A DNA stretch of 64,000 nt from Patiria miniata. Taxonomy: Eukaryota > Echinodermata > Asteroidea > Valvatida > Asterinidae. Made by a program: the position numbers and the translations under genes. The first letter of the stretch is position 1, and every line of letters starts with the position of its first letter. Below, piece after piece: positions 10,036 through 22,189 of this stretch. The notes beneath the pieces were generated by a model. It was not told the origin of the DNA, ran no database searches, and saw nothing but the letters and a program-made list of their open reading frames with translations. The stretch covers positions 25,898,622 through 25,962,621 of the forward strand of contig NW_024037073.1 in NCBI RefSeq assembly GCF_015706575.1, read 5' to 3'.

Positions 10036-11264
10036 GTACAGTATGTCATGGTCAATTTTACAATCATGTACTTCATTTTATCCCAGTGGGCACATCAGAC
10101 TGCACGTACAATACATGTAAACCACAATTCATAAATACCTATGGCAGTTTATCCATTCCTATTGGTCGAGAAGCTGCTATGTGGCCGGTCTTAAACGATG
10201 ATAAAGACATGGCTGGCTGGTCTTGAACTCTTTTCCAGTCTCACTTTAAATTTTGGCTCCTATGAAATCCAGTGCCTCTTTCCATTTTATTGGTCCTCAC
10301 GTAGGCATGCGCAATGCTACCAGTGAGTCAGTATTTCATAGTCCTAAAATTCACAACGCAACGCCCCAGGTGCGTTTTGCATGACATCGCGCAGTATGTG
10401 CGACGCGTGTGCCTATCTCCAAAAAAGGAGATGTTAACATCTTACTCGCGAGCTGGACACTCCATTATTTAGCTATAGAGGGGTGTTAAAAAAACATGAA
10501 GTGAACTTGTTGAGCAAAATCAGGTTTTTTTACCAAAAGGTTTGGATTTTTTTGACCGAATAGGTATTTATGAATGGGAATAAATATGTGCTTGGTCGGT
10601 ATTTAAGTTTAAGACCGCTTGGAGTCTGGGTCCTGATAAATACCATCGCCTTCGACTCCAAGCGGTTTTAAACAGAGTGATTAAGACCTTCCAAGCATAC
10701 TTTTATTCCCTTTAAACTGCATCAACAGTGATAAGCTATTAAACATTGGCACAGGTGGGTAAACTACCATGGTTCACTCAGAAAATGTTGTAAATTCCTG
10801 ATGCTTGAATTCTGGAGCTCATTGGACTTATTTATAGCTTTAAAGACTCTCTGAAATAAATTTCACAATCAAACATTTGACTCAAGTATTTATTCTTTTG
10901 TGAATGATTAGAGACACCTTTTTGGCTCAAACTGTTTGAAAATGCACTTATTTTTTTAACCTTCGCAGTTTCAGTGCTGTTTCAAGACAACTGAGTATGC
11001 CGTTGCTGTAATGTAATGGTCCCCTTTGAAACAATGAAATAAATTTAATCAGTTGAAATTGATGTACCTTGTGAGCAGGTATGGTGGTTTACAAGGATTT
11101 TGGTGGATTTTATCAAATGCCAACACTTAGGGTCTTTTAAAATAATTAAGTTTGAACTTTAATTTTTCCTTGTACATTTGCGGTGTAAATTGAATCTTTT
11201 GCAACCCTGCAGGTTTTGTCTCATTTTATCATCCTCAACCACTTCACTTCACCATTTTACCCAG
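10036..11264. repeat. Intron 2, containing inverted repeats
   Basis: Within the intron, ATTCATAAATACCTAT (10125) recurs inverted near 10560. A stem of about 60-70 bp is formed by GGGAATAAATATGTGCTTGG ... ACCGCTTGGAGTC (10575-10630) and its inverted partner (GACTCCAAGCGGT ... CCAAGCATACTTTTATTCCC, 10645-10712). These look like pieces of one or two foldback elements. I see no further exon. Introns 1 (9098-9844), 3 (11474-12320, with a poly-C tract near 11627-11660) and 4 (12512-13110) show no other recognisable feature. Confidence 0.55.
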
Positions 11265-11473
11265 TATGTCAACTAGATCTTCACCACATACACTGACCCA
11301 GCACCCAACAGTGCCAGCCTGGTAACACACCTCATAGTCCCCCAGTCACAGCAGCCATCGGAGACAGACACATCATCCCCGGGGCTATGAGCAGACTGAT
11401 GGGCAGCAGCCGCAAATCGAGTACCAGTATGCCTGCATCAATGATCCGAGCCAGAGCACTGCCAATGGGGAAG
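11265..11473 (+). CDS. Zinc-finger gene, exon 3 (linker; frame slip)
   Basis: The acceptor is TTTTACCCAG and the donor GTAAGA (11474). The first part reads in phase 0 (TTYTDPAPNSASLVTHLIV, PQSQQPSETDTSSPG) after a TAG at 11274. The second part reads one frame over (YEQTDGQQPQIEYQYACIND, PSQSTANGE). The exon is 209 nt, one base more than the phases of its neighbours require, which fits a single inserted base where the frames change. Polar linker with no known domain. Confidence 0.6.
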
Positions 11474-12320
11474 GTAAGATGGTAAGAATATTAACCCTGA
11501 CCCTCCAAGAATCCTTCAGCATCTACGCAGAGGTTAAGGTGGATAATGCCACCAGCAGTGAAGGATAATTAGAAGAAGCTGACCAAAAAGCCAAGGGGCA
11601 GGCATTTGATGCAAGGAAGAACTCTTCCCCCCCCCCCCCCCCCCCCCCCCCACCCCCCACTTTGTTTTCAATTGATATATCGTGAATCCATATGGAAGAA
11701 GGGAATGGGTAGACAACAGCATGTTTAATACAGTTGTCTTCACTCCTGCACTTGTTTGGTCAATAAAATAAATAAAACAACAACCAAAAGTTCAGCATTT
11801 TTTTAGGGGGTTGGGGTGGATGAGGGCCAATATTGACAGTGGATTTTACAAATTGAAATTACAAGGTGCAAAGGGTGTGCCATTGGCGTTATTTAAGTTG
11901 ATTGAATTTTGGAGGATTCAGGAAAAAAAAAAATCTAATAAGTCAGGGTGGCAGTACATTTTGAGAGCTGACTTCAACAATTAATGAAATATTGGCATTT
12001 GTCCTTCACCTTGCCCACCTAATGTTAGGAATACGGTTTGAAAAAGTGAGTGATTGCTTGCACCCAGTTACAAGGAATTACATGTTCTTGACACACTGCA
12101 TCACTTTGGACTTTCTTGCCTGTATCCTGTTTTTACCGCTACATATCATCTGTCCCATTCAAGCGCAACATATATGTCGACCTTTCTACTCCATAAACTC
12201 CTCCCATCATTTCCCCTCTTTGTGTAGCCCACACCTGGAGTGACCTTTTGATGACCGACTTTCATTATTACAGGAATCATTATCCAGGATAATTACTCAA
12301 CCTTTCCCTCTCGTAAACAG

Positions 12321-12511
12321 TTGTCCTTATTGAGATACCAGACAAAGGAAGCAAAGAGGATTTGGAGGACGAGACTTGCTACACAGAGCACAACTTGTCG
12401 CTGCTGCTGCAGGAGAAGGAAAGTCTGGAGAAGACTCTTGAGGAGGAGCGGACCACGTGGGCCCAGACAGAGCACAGAATGAAAGGCACTATAGAAAGGC
12501 TTCGTACAAAG
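12321..12511 (+). CDS. Zinc-finger gene, exon 4 (coiled coil)
   Basis: The acceptor is CGTAAACAG (12320) and the donor GTGAGT (12512). With the base carried over from exon 3 it is exactly 64 codons. It opens VLIEIPDKGSKEDLEDETC and continues with LLLQEKESLEKTLEEERTTW and MKGTIERLRTK, a run of leucine/charged heptads typical of a coiled coil and so of dimerisation. No stops are present. Confidence 0.75.
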
Positions 12512-13110
12512 GTGAGTGGGCATTCCATCTGGTCTTGGTCTAACAATGAGTTTGGATCTTGTTCCCTGCATGCAACAGGTACCAAGGGCGTCAATCGCTT
12601 CTCAAAAGTGGGAGGGGGGACATACCTTGATCAAAACTAATGCAGGCACACTAATGCGACTGCGTTCTTTCAGTGGTCAGATTTCTGTCAGGATGCCAGC
12701 TGTCATGGCTGTGGGCTATCATGGTGTGCACTGTTGTTGTCATTGCTCTACATTTTCTACACGTTCTACGTTGTTTTTTGCACTGACGCTGCTTATGATA
12801 AATGCAGACAAACCGTTGCACACATTTTGTACACAAGCTCAGATGTGTCGTTTATCCTTGTGTAGAGGATTCGTGGTTTCACTCAAACTCTAGTTGCACT
12901 AAATAACTGGGTAACAACACATGTGCCTTCTTAAGCATTCATGCTCCAACTGCACACATCATGAAGTGCATAAATGTCAGACTTTGGTGTGCGCTGTACA
13001 TGTCATGGTTGTGATTGGTTACACATCATGGGGCAGAGCCTAATGGATTGGTCTATTAAAATTCCATCTGTAAACAAATAATTTCTCTGCCCATCCGTCT
13101 TGCCCTCCAG

Positions 13111-13719
13111 GTTGAGTATTTGTCCAACACAAACATGTCACTCAAGCAGCAGCTGTCCATGATTCACACGTCCAGTTTGAAACGTCTGACCAACGACAGC
13201 GAGAACCAGTCCATTTTGCAAGAGTTACTGCAACACATGTCTGAGGAGCACACCCAGCTGCTGCACCACCATCTAGCACAGCTACGACTGTACACTCAGG
13301 CCTGCGCATTATCCAAATCAGCCCCCGAGGAATCTGCAGCTGAATCTACAGTCTTGGTACCAGACCTGGCTGACCAATCACAGGACATCTCACACATGGC
13401 CATGATGTCGTCCTCGGAGGGCACCCTTGGGAACATGGAGCAGACAGTCGTCATGACGATAACGTCTGAGGAGGATTCGGAGCCGCTCGGCAACATCGTG
13501 GATAACCCCGGAGATACTGTGGGACATGACTCCTTGACTTTGGATAAGGACGTTCACTTGTCACCAAATGACATTCTGTACCAACTGACAAGCGAGGGAC
13601 TGTCACCAAGACATGCCACCTCTGAGTCGGGTCACGTTTATCAATCAGGTAGAACTCATTCACATCACAACACAGGCTGTGATGTCACGCAACAGGATTT
13701 TCACAAGAACAAAAGTTGA
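13111..13719 (+). CDS. Zinc-finger gene, exon 5 (probably last)
   Basis: The acceptor is TGCCCTCCAG (13110), entering in phase 0 with VEYLSNTNMSLKQQL. About 200 codons are open to TGA at 13717. A helical Gln/Leu-rich start (LQELLQHMSEEHTQLLHHHL) gives way to an acidic Ser/Thr-rich tail (SSSEGTLGNMEQTVVMTIT, SEEDSEPLGNIVDN). A possible donor (CAG|GTAGAA at 13649) means the exon could instead end at 13648 and splice onward. No poly-A signal close by is convincing. Confidence 0.65.
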   Translation, partial: VEYLSNTNMSLKQQLSMIHTSSLKRLTNDSENQSILQELLQHMSEEHTQLLHHHLAQLRLYTQACALSKSAPEESAAESTVLVPDLADQSQDISHMAMMSSSEGTLGNMEQTVVMTITSEEDSEPLGNIVDNPGDTVGHDSLTLDKDVHLSPNDILYQLTSEGLSPRHATSESGHVYQSGRTHSHHNTGCDVTQQDFHKNKS

Positions 13720-14280
13720 AAATTGGTTCTTTCCAACAGCATGCCAAATGAGGGACCACCATTAAAATGTGGGAGAACTAACAGCCTGAAAGCCACTTAA
13801 CTAAATAAAACCGGACATATTTTGTAAACAGTGTACACTCAGTGTTGTCTTAGGGCTTAGTTGGGGGGGGGGGGGACTTGAACTAATGAGTTGAGTCTTC
13901 ATGGAAGTTTGTCTTACCTGAATGAAAAATTTTACCAAAGCAACTGGCCTTGGTCTCTCCTATCTTTTCGAGTTCTCGATGGGCAATCCCGAATCCGCTC
14001 AGTGAATGGGCGTCGTTGTAGGCCCAAACAGATCCATGTAGGTCCTCAAATCTATTACTGAAAACATAAACGATGCAATTATGATTAACATTGAAACATT
14101 TGGTCGTATGTATAAAAATTAGCATTTGCTTTTTTTTTTACTACATATTTTTAAGCATAACTTTTATTTGCATGAATAAAAATGAGAGCAAATGCTTTCA
14201 CTATTTGCTTCAAGCTAAAAGTATTTGCTTTTTTACTTTTTGGCTTTTGCTAGACTAGAAGTGTGGACTGGTTTCAAACT
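13720..14280. other. Spacer with no recognised feature
   Basis: AT-rich DNA with a poly-G tract near 13864-13874. An 80-codon minus-strand frame at 13883-14125 has no coding character that I can support. Confidence 0.5.
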
Positions 14281-17200
14281 TGAAAAAAATATAAATTTCA
14301 ATTGACCTCAAAATTAATAAAATTTTAAAATCTAAAACTCCAACTGTGCGACTTGAACCAGCAACCTTCAGAAGTTCAGATTTAGGGTCATCAGTCCGTA
14401 TTACTTGATTAAGCACAACTTCACACTATTTTGTGGTTACAAAATTAACTGTAGAGTTTCAATTGACCTAAAAAGTAGTAAAATTTTGAAATCTAAAATT
14501 CCCAGCGTGGGAATGAACCTGCAACCTTTTGATTTAGAGTCAGCAGTCTGAACCACTGCACTAAGCATAATTTCATGCTTTTTAGTGGTTACGGAATTAA
14601 CTATCAAGTTTCAATTTACCCAAAAGAAATAAAATTTTAAAATCTAAAATTTCCACCCTGGATTTGAACCCACAACCTTAAAATTTAAAGTCAGCAGTCC
14701 GTACCATTGTACTTAGCATAATTCCACTGTTTTTATTGGTTAAAAAATTAACTATAAAGTTTCAATTTACCCAAAAAGAAATAAAATTTTAAAATCTTTA
14801 ATTCCCTTCCTAGATTTGAACCCACAACCTTCAGATTTCGAGTCAGCAGTCCATACCATTGGACTTAGCATAATTTCACACTTTTTACAGGTTACGAAAT
14901 TAACTATGAAGTTTTAATTTACCCAAAAAGTAATAAAATTTGAAAATCTAAAATTTCCACCCTGGATTTGAACCCACAACCTTCAGATTTTGAGTCAGCA
15001 GTCCGTACCATTGGACTAAGCATAATTTTACACTTTTTAAAGGTTACGAAATTAACTATAATGTTTTAATTTACCCAAAAAGTAATAAAATTTTAAAATC
15101 TAAAATTCCCACCCTGGATTTGAACCCACAACCTTCAGATTTCGAGTCAGCAATCCATACCATTGGACTTAGCATAATTTCACACTTTTTAGTGGTTACG
15201 AAATTAACTATCAAGTTTAAATTTACCCAAAAAGAAATAAATTTTAAAATCTAAAATTCCCCCCCTGGAATTGAACCCGCAACCTTCAGATTTAGAGTCG
15301 GTAGTCCATACCATTGGACTAAGCATAATTTTACACTTTTCAGTGGTTACGAAATTAACTATAATGTTTAAATTTACCCAAAAAGAAATAAATTTTAAAA
15401 TCTAAAATTCCCCCCCTGGAATTGAACCCGCAACCTTCAGATTTCGAGTCGATAGTACATACCATTGGACTAAGCCTAATTTCACACTTGTAAAGGGTTA
15501 CGAAATTAACTATAATGTTTTAATTTACCCAAAAAGTAACAAAATTTTAAAATCTAAAATTCCCACCCTGGATTTGAACCCACAACCTTCAGATTTAGAG
15601 TCAGTAGTCCATACCATTGGACTTAGCATAATTTCACACTTTTTAATGGTTACGAAATTAACTATAATGTTTAAATTTACCCAAAAAGAAATAAATTTTA
15701 AAATCTAAAATTCCCCCCCTGGAATTGAACCCGCAACCTTCAGATTTCGAGTCGGTAGTTCATACCATTGGACTAAGCCTAATTTCACACTTGTAAAGGG
15801 TTACGAAATTAACTATAATGTTTTAATTTACCCAAAAAGTAACAAAATTTTAAAATCTAAAATTCCCACCCTGGAATTGAACCCACAACCTTCAGATTTT
15901 GAGTCAGAAGTCCATACCATTGGACTAAGTGTAATTTCACAATTTTTAAATGTTACGAAATTAACTATGAAGTTTCAATTTACCCAAAAATATATAAAAT
16001 CTAAAATCTAAAATTTCCAACATGGATTTGAACCCGCAACCTTCAGATTTAGAGTCGGCAGTCCATACCATTAGACTAAGCATAATTTCACACTTTTTAG
16101 TGGTTACGAAATTAACTATGAAGTTTAAATTTACCCAAAAAGACATAAAATTTTAAAATCTAAAATTTCCACCCTGGATTTGAACCCACAACCTTCAGAT
16201 TTAGAGTCAGTAGTCCATACCACTGGACTAAGCATAATTTCACACTTTTTAGCGGTTACGAAATAAACTATATTGTTTCAATTTACCCAAAAAATAATAC
16301 AATTTTAAAATCTAAAATTCCCACCCTCGAATTGAACCCACAACCTTCAGATTTCAAGTCAGCAGTCCATACCATTGGACTAAGCATAATTTCACTCTTT
16401 TTAGTGGTTACGAAATTAACTATGAAGTTAAATTTACCCAAAAGACATAAAATTTCAAAAACCAAAACTCCACCCCTGGATTTGAACCCACAACCTTCAG
16501 ATTTCAAGTCAGCCGTCCGTACCATTGGACTAAGCATAATTTCACACTTTTTAGTGGTTACAAAATTAACTATCAAGTTTAAATTTACCCAAAAAGAACT
16601 AAATTTTAAAATCTAAAATTCCCCCCCCTGGAATTGAACCCACAACCTTCAGATTTCGAGTCAGTAGTCCATACCATTGGACGAAGCCTAATGTCACACT
16701 TTTTAAAGGTTACGAAATTAACTATAATGTTTTAATTTACCCAAAAAAGTAATAAAATTTTAAAATCTAAAATTCCCAGCCTGGAATTGAACCCACAACC
16801 TTCAGATTTCGAGTCAGTAATCCATACCATTGGACTAAGTGTAATTTCACAATTTTTAAAGGTTACAAAAATTAACTATATTGTTTTAATTTACCCAAAA
16901 AAGTAATAAAATTTTAAAATCTAAAATTTCCACCCTGGAATTGAACCCAGAACCTTCAGATTTCGAGTCAGTAGTCCATACCATTGGACTAAGCATAATT
17001 TCACAATTTTTAAATGTTACGAAATTAACTATGAAGTTTCAATTTACCGAAAAATAAATAAATCTAAAATTTCCAACCTGGATTTGAACCCACAACCTTC
17101 AGATTTAGAGTCAGTAGTCCATACCACTGGACTAAGCATAATTTCACACTTTTTAGCGGTTACGAAATAAACTATATTGTTTCAATTTACCAAAAAATAA

Positions 17201-20200
17201 TAAAATTTTAAAATCTAAAATTCCCACCCTAGAATTGAACCCACAACCTTCAGATTTCAAGTCAGCAGTCCATACCATTGGACTAAGCATAATTTCACTC
17301 TTTTTAGTGGTTACGAAATTAACTATGAAGTTAAATTTACCCCAAAAGACATAAAATTTCAAAAACCAAAACTCCACCCCTGGATTTGAACCCACAACCT
17401 TCAGATTTCAAGTCAGCCGTCCGTACCATTGGACTAAGCATAATTTTACACTTTTTAAAGGTTACAAAATTAACTATAATGTTTTAATTTACCCAAAAAG
17501 TAATAAAATTTTAAAATCTAAAATTCCCACCCAGGATTTGAACCCACAACCTTCAGATTTCGAGTCAGCAATCCATACCATTGGACTTAGCATAATTTCA
17601 CACTTTTTAGTGGTTACGAAATTAACTATCAAGTTTAAATTTACCCAAAAAGAAATAAAATTTTAAAATCTAAAATTCCCCCCCTGGAATTGAACCCGCA
17701 ACCTTCAGATTTAGAGTCGGTAGTCCATACCATTGGACTAAGCATAATTTTACACTTTTTAGTGGTTACGAAATTAACTATAATGTTTAAATTTACCCAA
17801 AAAGAAATAAATTTTAAAATCTAAAATTCCCCCCTGGAATTGAACCCGCAACCTTCAGATTTCGAGTCGATAGTACATACCATTGGACTAAGCCTAATTT
17901 CACACTTGTAAAGGGTTACGAAATTAACTATAATGTTTTAATTTACCCAAAAAGTAACAAAATTTTAAAATCTAAAATTCCCACCCTGGATTTGAACCCA
18001 CAACCTTCAGATTTAGAGTCAGTAGTCCATACCATTGGACTTAGCATAATTTCACACTTTTTAGTGGTTACGAAATTAACTATAATGTTTAAATTTACCC
18101 AAAAAGAAATAAATTTTAAAATCTAAAATTCCCCCCCTGGAATTGAACCCGCAACCTTCAGATTTCGAGTCGGTAGTTCATACCATTGGACTAAGTGCAA
18201 TTTCACAATTTTTAAATGTTACGAAATTAACTATGAAGTTTCAATTTACCCAAAAATAAATAAAATCTAAAATCTAAAATTTCCAACCTGGATTTGAACC
18301 CGCAACCTTCAGTTTTAGAGTCGGCAGTCCATACCATTGGACTAAGCATAATTTCACACTTTTTTGTGGTTACGAAATTAACTATAAAATATAAATTTAC
18401 CCTAAAAGACATAAAATTTTAAAATCTAAAATTTCCACCCTGGATTTGAACCCACAACCTTCAGATTTAGAGTCAGTAGTCCATACCATTGGACTAAGCA
18501 TAATTTCACACTTTTTTGTGGTTACGAAATGAACTATGAAGTTTAAATTTACCCAAAAAGACATAAAATTTTAAAATCTAAAATTTCCACCCTGGATTTG
18601 AACCCACAACCTTCAGATCTAGAGTCAGTAGTCCATACCATTGGACTAAGTATAATTTCACAATTTTTAAAGGTTACGAAATTAACTATAATGATTTAAT
18701 TTACCCAAAAAAGTAATAAAATTTTAAAATCTAAAATTCCCACCCTGGAATTGAACCCACAACCTTCAGATTTCAAGTCAGCAGTCCATACCATTGGACT
18801 AAGCATAATTTCACACTTTTTAGTGGTTACGAAATTAACTATGAAGTTAAATTTACCCCAAAAGACATAAAATTTTTAAATCTAAAATGTCCACCCTGGA
18901 TTTGAACCCACAACCTTCAGATTTAGAGTCAGTAGTCCATACCATTGGACTAAGTGTAATTTCACAATTTTTAAAGGTTACGAAATTAACTATAATGATT
19001 TAATTTACCCAAAAAGTAATACAATTTTAAAATCTAAAATTCCCACCCTGGAATTGAACCCACAACCTTCAGATTTCAAGTCAGCAGTCCATACCATTGG
19101 ACTAAGCATAGTTTCACACTTTTTAGTGGTTACGAAATTAACTATGAAGTTAAATTTACCCCAAAAGACATACAATTTCAAAAACCAAAACTCCACCCCT
19201 GGATTTGAACCCACAACCTTCAGATTTCAAGTCAGCCGTCCGTACCATTGGACTAAGCCTAATTACACACTTTTTAGTGGTTACAAAATTAACTATCAAG
19301 TTTAAATTTACCCAAAAAGAAATCCAATTTTAAAATCTAAAATTCCCCCCCTGGAATTGAACCTGCAACCTTCAGATTTCGAGTCGGTAGTCCATACCAT
19401 TGGACTAAGCCTAATTTCACACTTTTAAAGGTTACGAAATTAACTATAATGTTTTAATTTACCCCAAAAGTAATAAAATTTTAAAATCTAAAATTCCCAC
19501 CCTGGAATTTAACCCACAACCTTCAGATTTCGAGTCAGTAGTCCATACCATTGGACTAAGTGTAATTTCACAATCTTTAAATGTTACGAAATTAACTATG
19601 AAGTTTCAATTTACCCAAAAATAAATAAAATCTAAAATCTAAAATTTACAACCTGGATTTGAACCCTCAACCTTCAGATTTAGAGTCGGCAGTCCATACC
19701 ATTCATGCCATTGGACTAAGCATAATTTCACACTTTTTAGTGGTTACGAAATTAACTATGAAGTTTTAATTTACCCAAAAAGACATAAAATTTTAAAGTC
19801 TAAAATGTCCACCCTGGATTTGAACCCGCAACCTTCAGATTGAGAGTCAGCAGTCCATACCATTGGACTAAGCATAATTTCACACTTTTTAGTGGTTACG
19901 AAATTAACTATCAAGTTTTAATTTACCCAAAAAGGAATCAATTTTAAAATCTAAAATTTCCACCCTGGATTTGAACCCACAACCTTCAGATTTCGAGACA
20001 GCACTCCATACCATTGGACTAAGCATCATTTCACACTTTTTAGTGATTACGAAATTCACTATCAAGTTTAAATTTACACAAAAAGACATAAAATTTTAAA
20101 ATCTAAAATTCCCACCCTGGATTTGTACCCTCAACCTTCAGATTTAAACTCAGCAGTCCATACCATTGGACTAAGCATAATTTCACACTTTTGAGTGGTT

Positions 20201-21008
20201 ATGAAATTAACTATCAAGTTTAAATTTACCGAAAAAAACACAAATTTTAAATCTAAAAATTCCACCCTGGATTTGAACCCACAACCTTCAGATTTCGAGT
20301 CAGCAATACATACCATTGGACTTAGCATAATTTAACACTTTTTAGTGGTTACGAAATTAACTATCAAGTTTAAATTTACCCAAAAAGAAATACAATTTTA
20401 AAATCTAAAATTCCCCCCCTGGAATTGAACCCGCAACCTTCAGATTTCGAGTCGGTAGTCCATACCATTGGACTATGCCTAATGTCACACTTTTTAGTGG
20501 TTACGAAATTAACTATCAAGTTTTAATTTACCCAAAAAGGAATAAATTTTAAAATCTAAAATTCTCACCCTGGAATTGAACCCGCAACCTTCAGATTTCG
20601 AGTCAGCAGTCCATACCATTGGACTAAGCATAATTTCACACTTTTTAGTGGTTACGAAATTAATTATCAAGTTTAAATTTACCCAAAATGACATAAAATT
20701 TTAAAATCTTAAATTCCCACCCTGGATTTGTACCCTCAACCTTCAGATTTAGACTCAGCAGTCCGTACCATTGGACTAAGCATAATTTCACACTTTTGAG
20801 TGGTTATGAAATTAACTATCAAGTTTAAATTTACCCAAAAAGACATAAAATTTTTAAAATCAAAAATTTCCACCCTGGATTTGAACCCACAACCTTCAGA
20901 TTGAGAGTCAGCAGTCCATACCATTGGACTAAGCATAATTTCCCACTTTTTATTGGTTACGAAATTAACTATCAAGTTTAAATTTACCCAAGAAGACATA
21001 AAATTTTA
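14281..21008 (-). repeat. Tandem satellite of ~44 tRNA-like units (~152 bp), minus orientation
   Basis: About 44 units follow at a steady ~152-bp spacing. Read on the minus strand, each has an A box (TAGTCCAATGG), a tRNA-like anticodon arm, and a B box (GGTTCAAATCC, or GGTTCAATTCC) starting 44 nt after the A box. That is the spacing of a tRNA without a long variable arm. A TTTT run follows about 10 nt after the B box. Acceptor and T stems pair poorly, so these are tRNA-derived, not tRNA genes. The AT-rich spacer carries TATAGTTAATTTCGTAACC and GTGTGAAATTATGCT. The first units (14340-14700) are the most diverged, as expected at an array edge. The short open frames here are satellite by-products. 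Confidence 0.9.
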
Positions 21009-21981
21009 AAGTCAACTTAAACTTTGTAGTTAATTTTGAAACTTGTGTATGGTGTGAATAGTAGTAGTCGAGTGGTGTGGACTGCTGACTCTGAATCGGA
21101 AGGTTGCAGGTTCAAATCCTACAGCGTATTTTTAGGTTACGAAATTTTATTTATTTTGAGGTCAACTTAAACTTTATAGTTAATTTTGAAACTAGTGTAC
21201 GGTGTGAAATGGTGGTAGTCGAGTTGTGTGGACTGCTGACTCTGAATCGGAAGGTTGCAGGTTCAAATCCCACAGTGTATTTTTAAGTTACAAATTTTTT
21301 TTTTTATTTTGAAGTCAACTTAAATTTTATAGTTAAATTCGAAACTAGTGTACAGTGTGAAATGGTGGTAGTCGAGAGGTGTGGACTGCTAACTCTGAAT
21401 CGGAAGGTTGCAGGTTCAAATCCCAAAGCGTATTTTTAGGTTACAAAATTTTATTAATTTTGAAGTCAACTTAAATTTTATATTTAAATTCGAAACTAGT
21501 GTACGGTGTGAAATGGTGGTAGTCGAGAGGTGTGGACTGCTAACTCTGAATCGGAAGGTTGCAGGTTCAAATCCCACAGCGTATTTTTAGGTTACGAAAT
21601 TTTATTAATTTTGAGGTCAACTTAAACTTTATAGTTAATTTCAAAACTAGTGTATGGTGTGAAATGGTGGTAGTCGAGTAGTGTGGACTACTGACTCTGA
21701 ATCGGAAGGTTGCAGGTTCAAGTCCCACAGCGTATTTTTAAGTTACAAAATTTTATTATTTTGAAGTCAACTTAAATTTTATAGTTTATTTCGAAACTAG
21801 TGTACGGTGTGAAATGGTGGTAGTCGAGAGGTGTGGACTGCTAACTCTGAATCGGAAGGTTGCAGGTTCAAATCCCACAGCGTATTTTTTAGGTTACGAA
21901 ATTTTATTAATTTTGAGGTCAACTTAAACTTGATAGTTAATTTTGAAACTAGTGTACGGTGTGAAATGGTGGTAGTCGAGA
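21009..21981 (+). repeat. Six tRNA-like satellite units (~151 bp), plus orientation
   Basis: Homologous to the left array but inverted and a different subfamily: A box TAGTCGAGTGG or TAGTCGAGAGG, B box GGTTCAAATCC 44 nt downstream, then a T-run (TATTTTT) about 9 nt later. The unit starts with GTCAACTTAAACTTTATAGT and includes GAAACTAGTGTACGGTGTGA. Six full units have B boxes near 21109-21863. A seventh breaks off inside the A-box region at 21981. Confidence 0.9.
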
Positions 21982-22189
21982 GTCAAAATTTCTTGAAAAG
22001 GGCACTTGCACATCGTGCTGAAATGTTGACATGTTTTTTTTTCCGGACATTAATCCGATGATTATGCACACTAACGGACAATATACGGTCCTTTTCAGGA
22101 CAATACATGCGTGAAGTAAAAAAAAGGCACCCGGAATGGCCGCAGGCACATGGAAGGGCACGACATCTTTTTCAAAAGGGCATTTGTTC
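21982..22189. other. Short unique spacer between satellite and duplicated segment
   Basis: The text from GTCAAAATTTCTTG to the start of the shared segment is present before copy A only. In copy B the satellite joins the shared segment directly. No coding is recognised. Confidence 0.5.

Larger units (their letters stand above)
8896..13719 (+). pseudogene. C2H2 zinc-finger/coiled-coil gene, five exons, coding frame interrupted
   Basis: Five exons with good GT-AG borders are seen: 8896-9097, 9845-10035, 11265-11473, 12321-12511 and 13111-13719. The reading phase matches at all four junctions. The product would have two C2H2 fingers in exons 1-2, a polar linker in exon 3, a coiled coil in exon 4 and an acidic Ser/Thr-rich tail in exon 5. 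This suggests a DNA-binding or chromatin protein, but I do not recognise the family. Exon 2 has in-frame TGA (9862) and TAG (9901). Exon 3 has TAG (11274) and one extra base, most simply in the CCCCGGGG run near 11377-11384. Either this is a decaying unprocessed pseudogene or the assembly has errors here. More 5' exons probably exist, since exon 1 opens in phase without a convincing start codon. Confidence 0.65.

Noticed and set aside
11627-11660. Poly-C tract (and similar tracts at 6211, 24740, 24960, 30072, 49758)
   Set aside because: Common homopolymers in this genome; length differences between copies A and B fit slippage or sequencing error, not a functional site.
16283-21286. Several 60-97-codon open frames with repeated words such as HFLVVTKLT or NFVTTKK
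   Set aside because: These are the same satellite unit translated in different places; the 'protein repeats' only mirror the DNA period.
14281-21981. CRISPR-like array
   Set aside because: Regular repeats are present, but the period is ~151 bp with no unique spacers, the whole unit is repeated, and the genome is clearly animal. It is a satellite.
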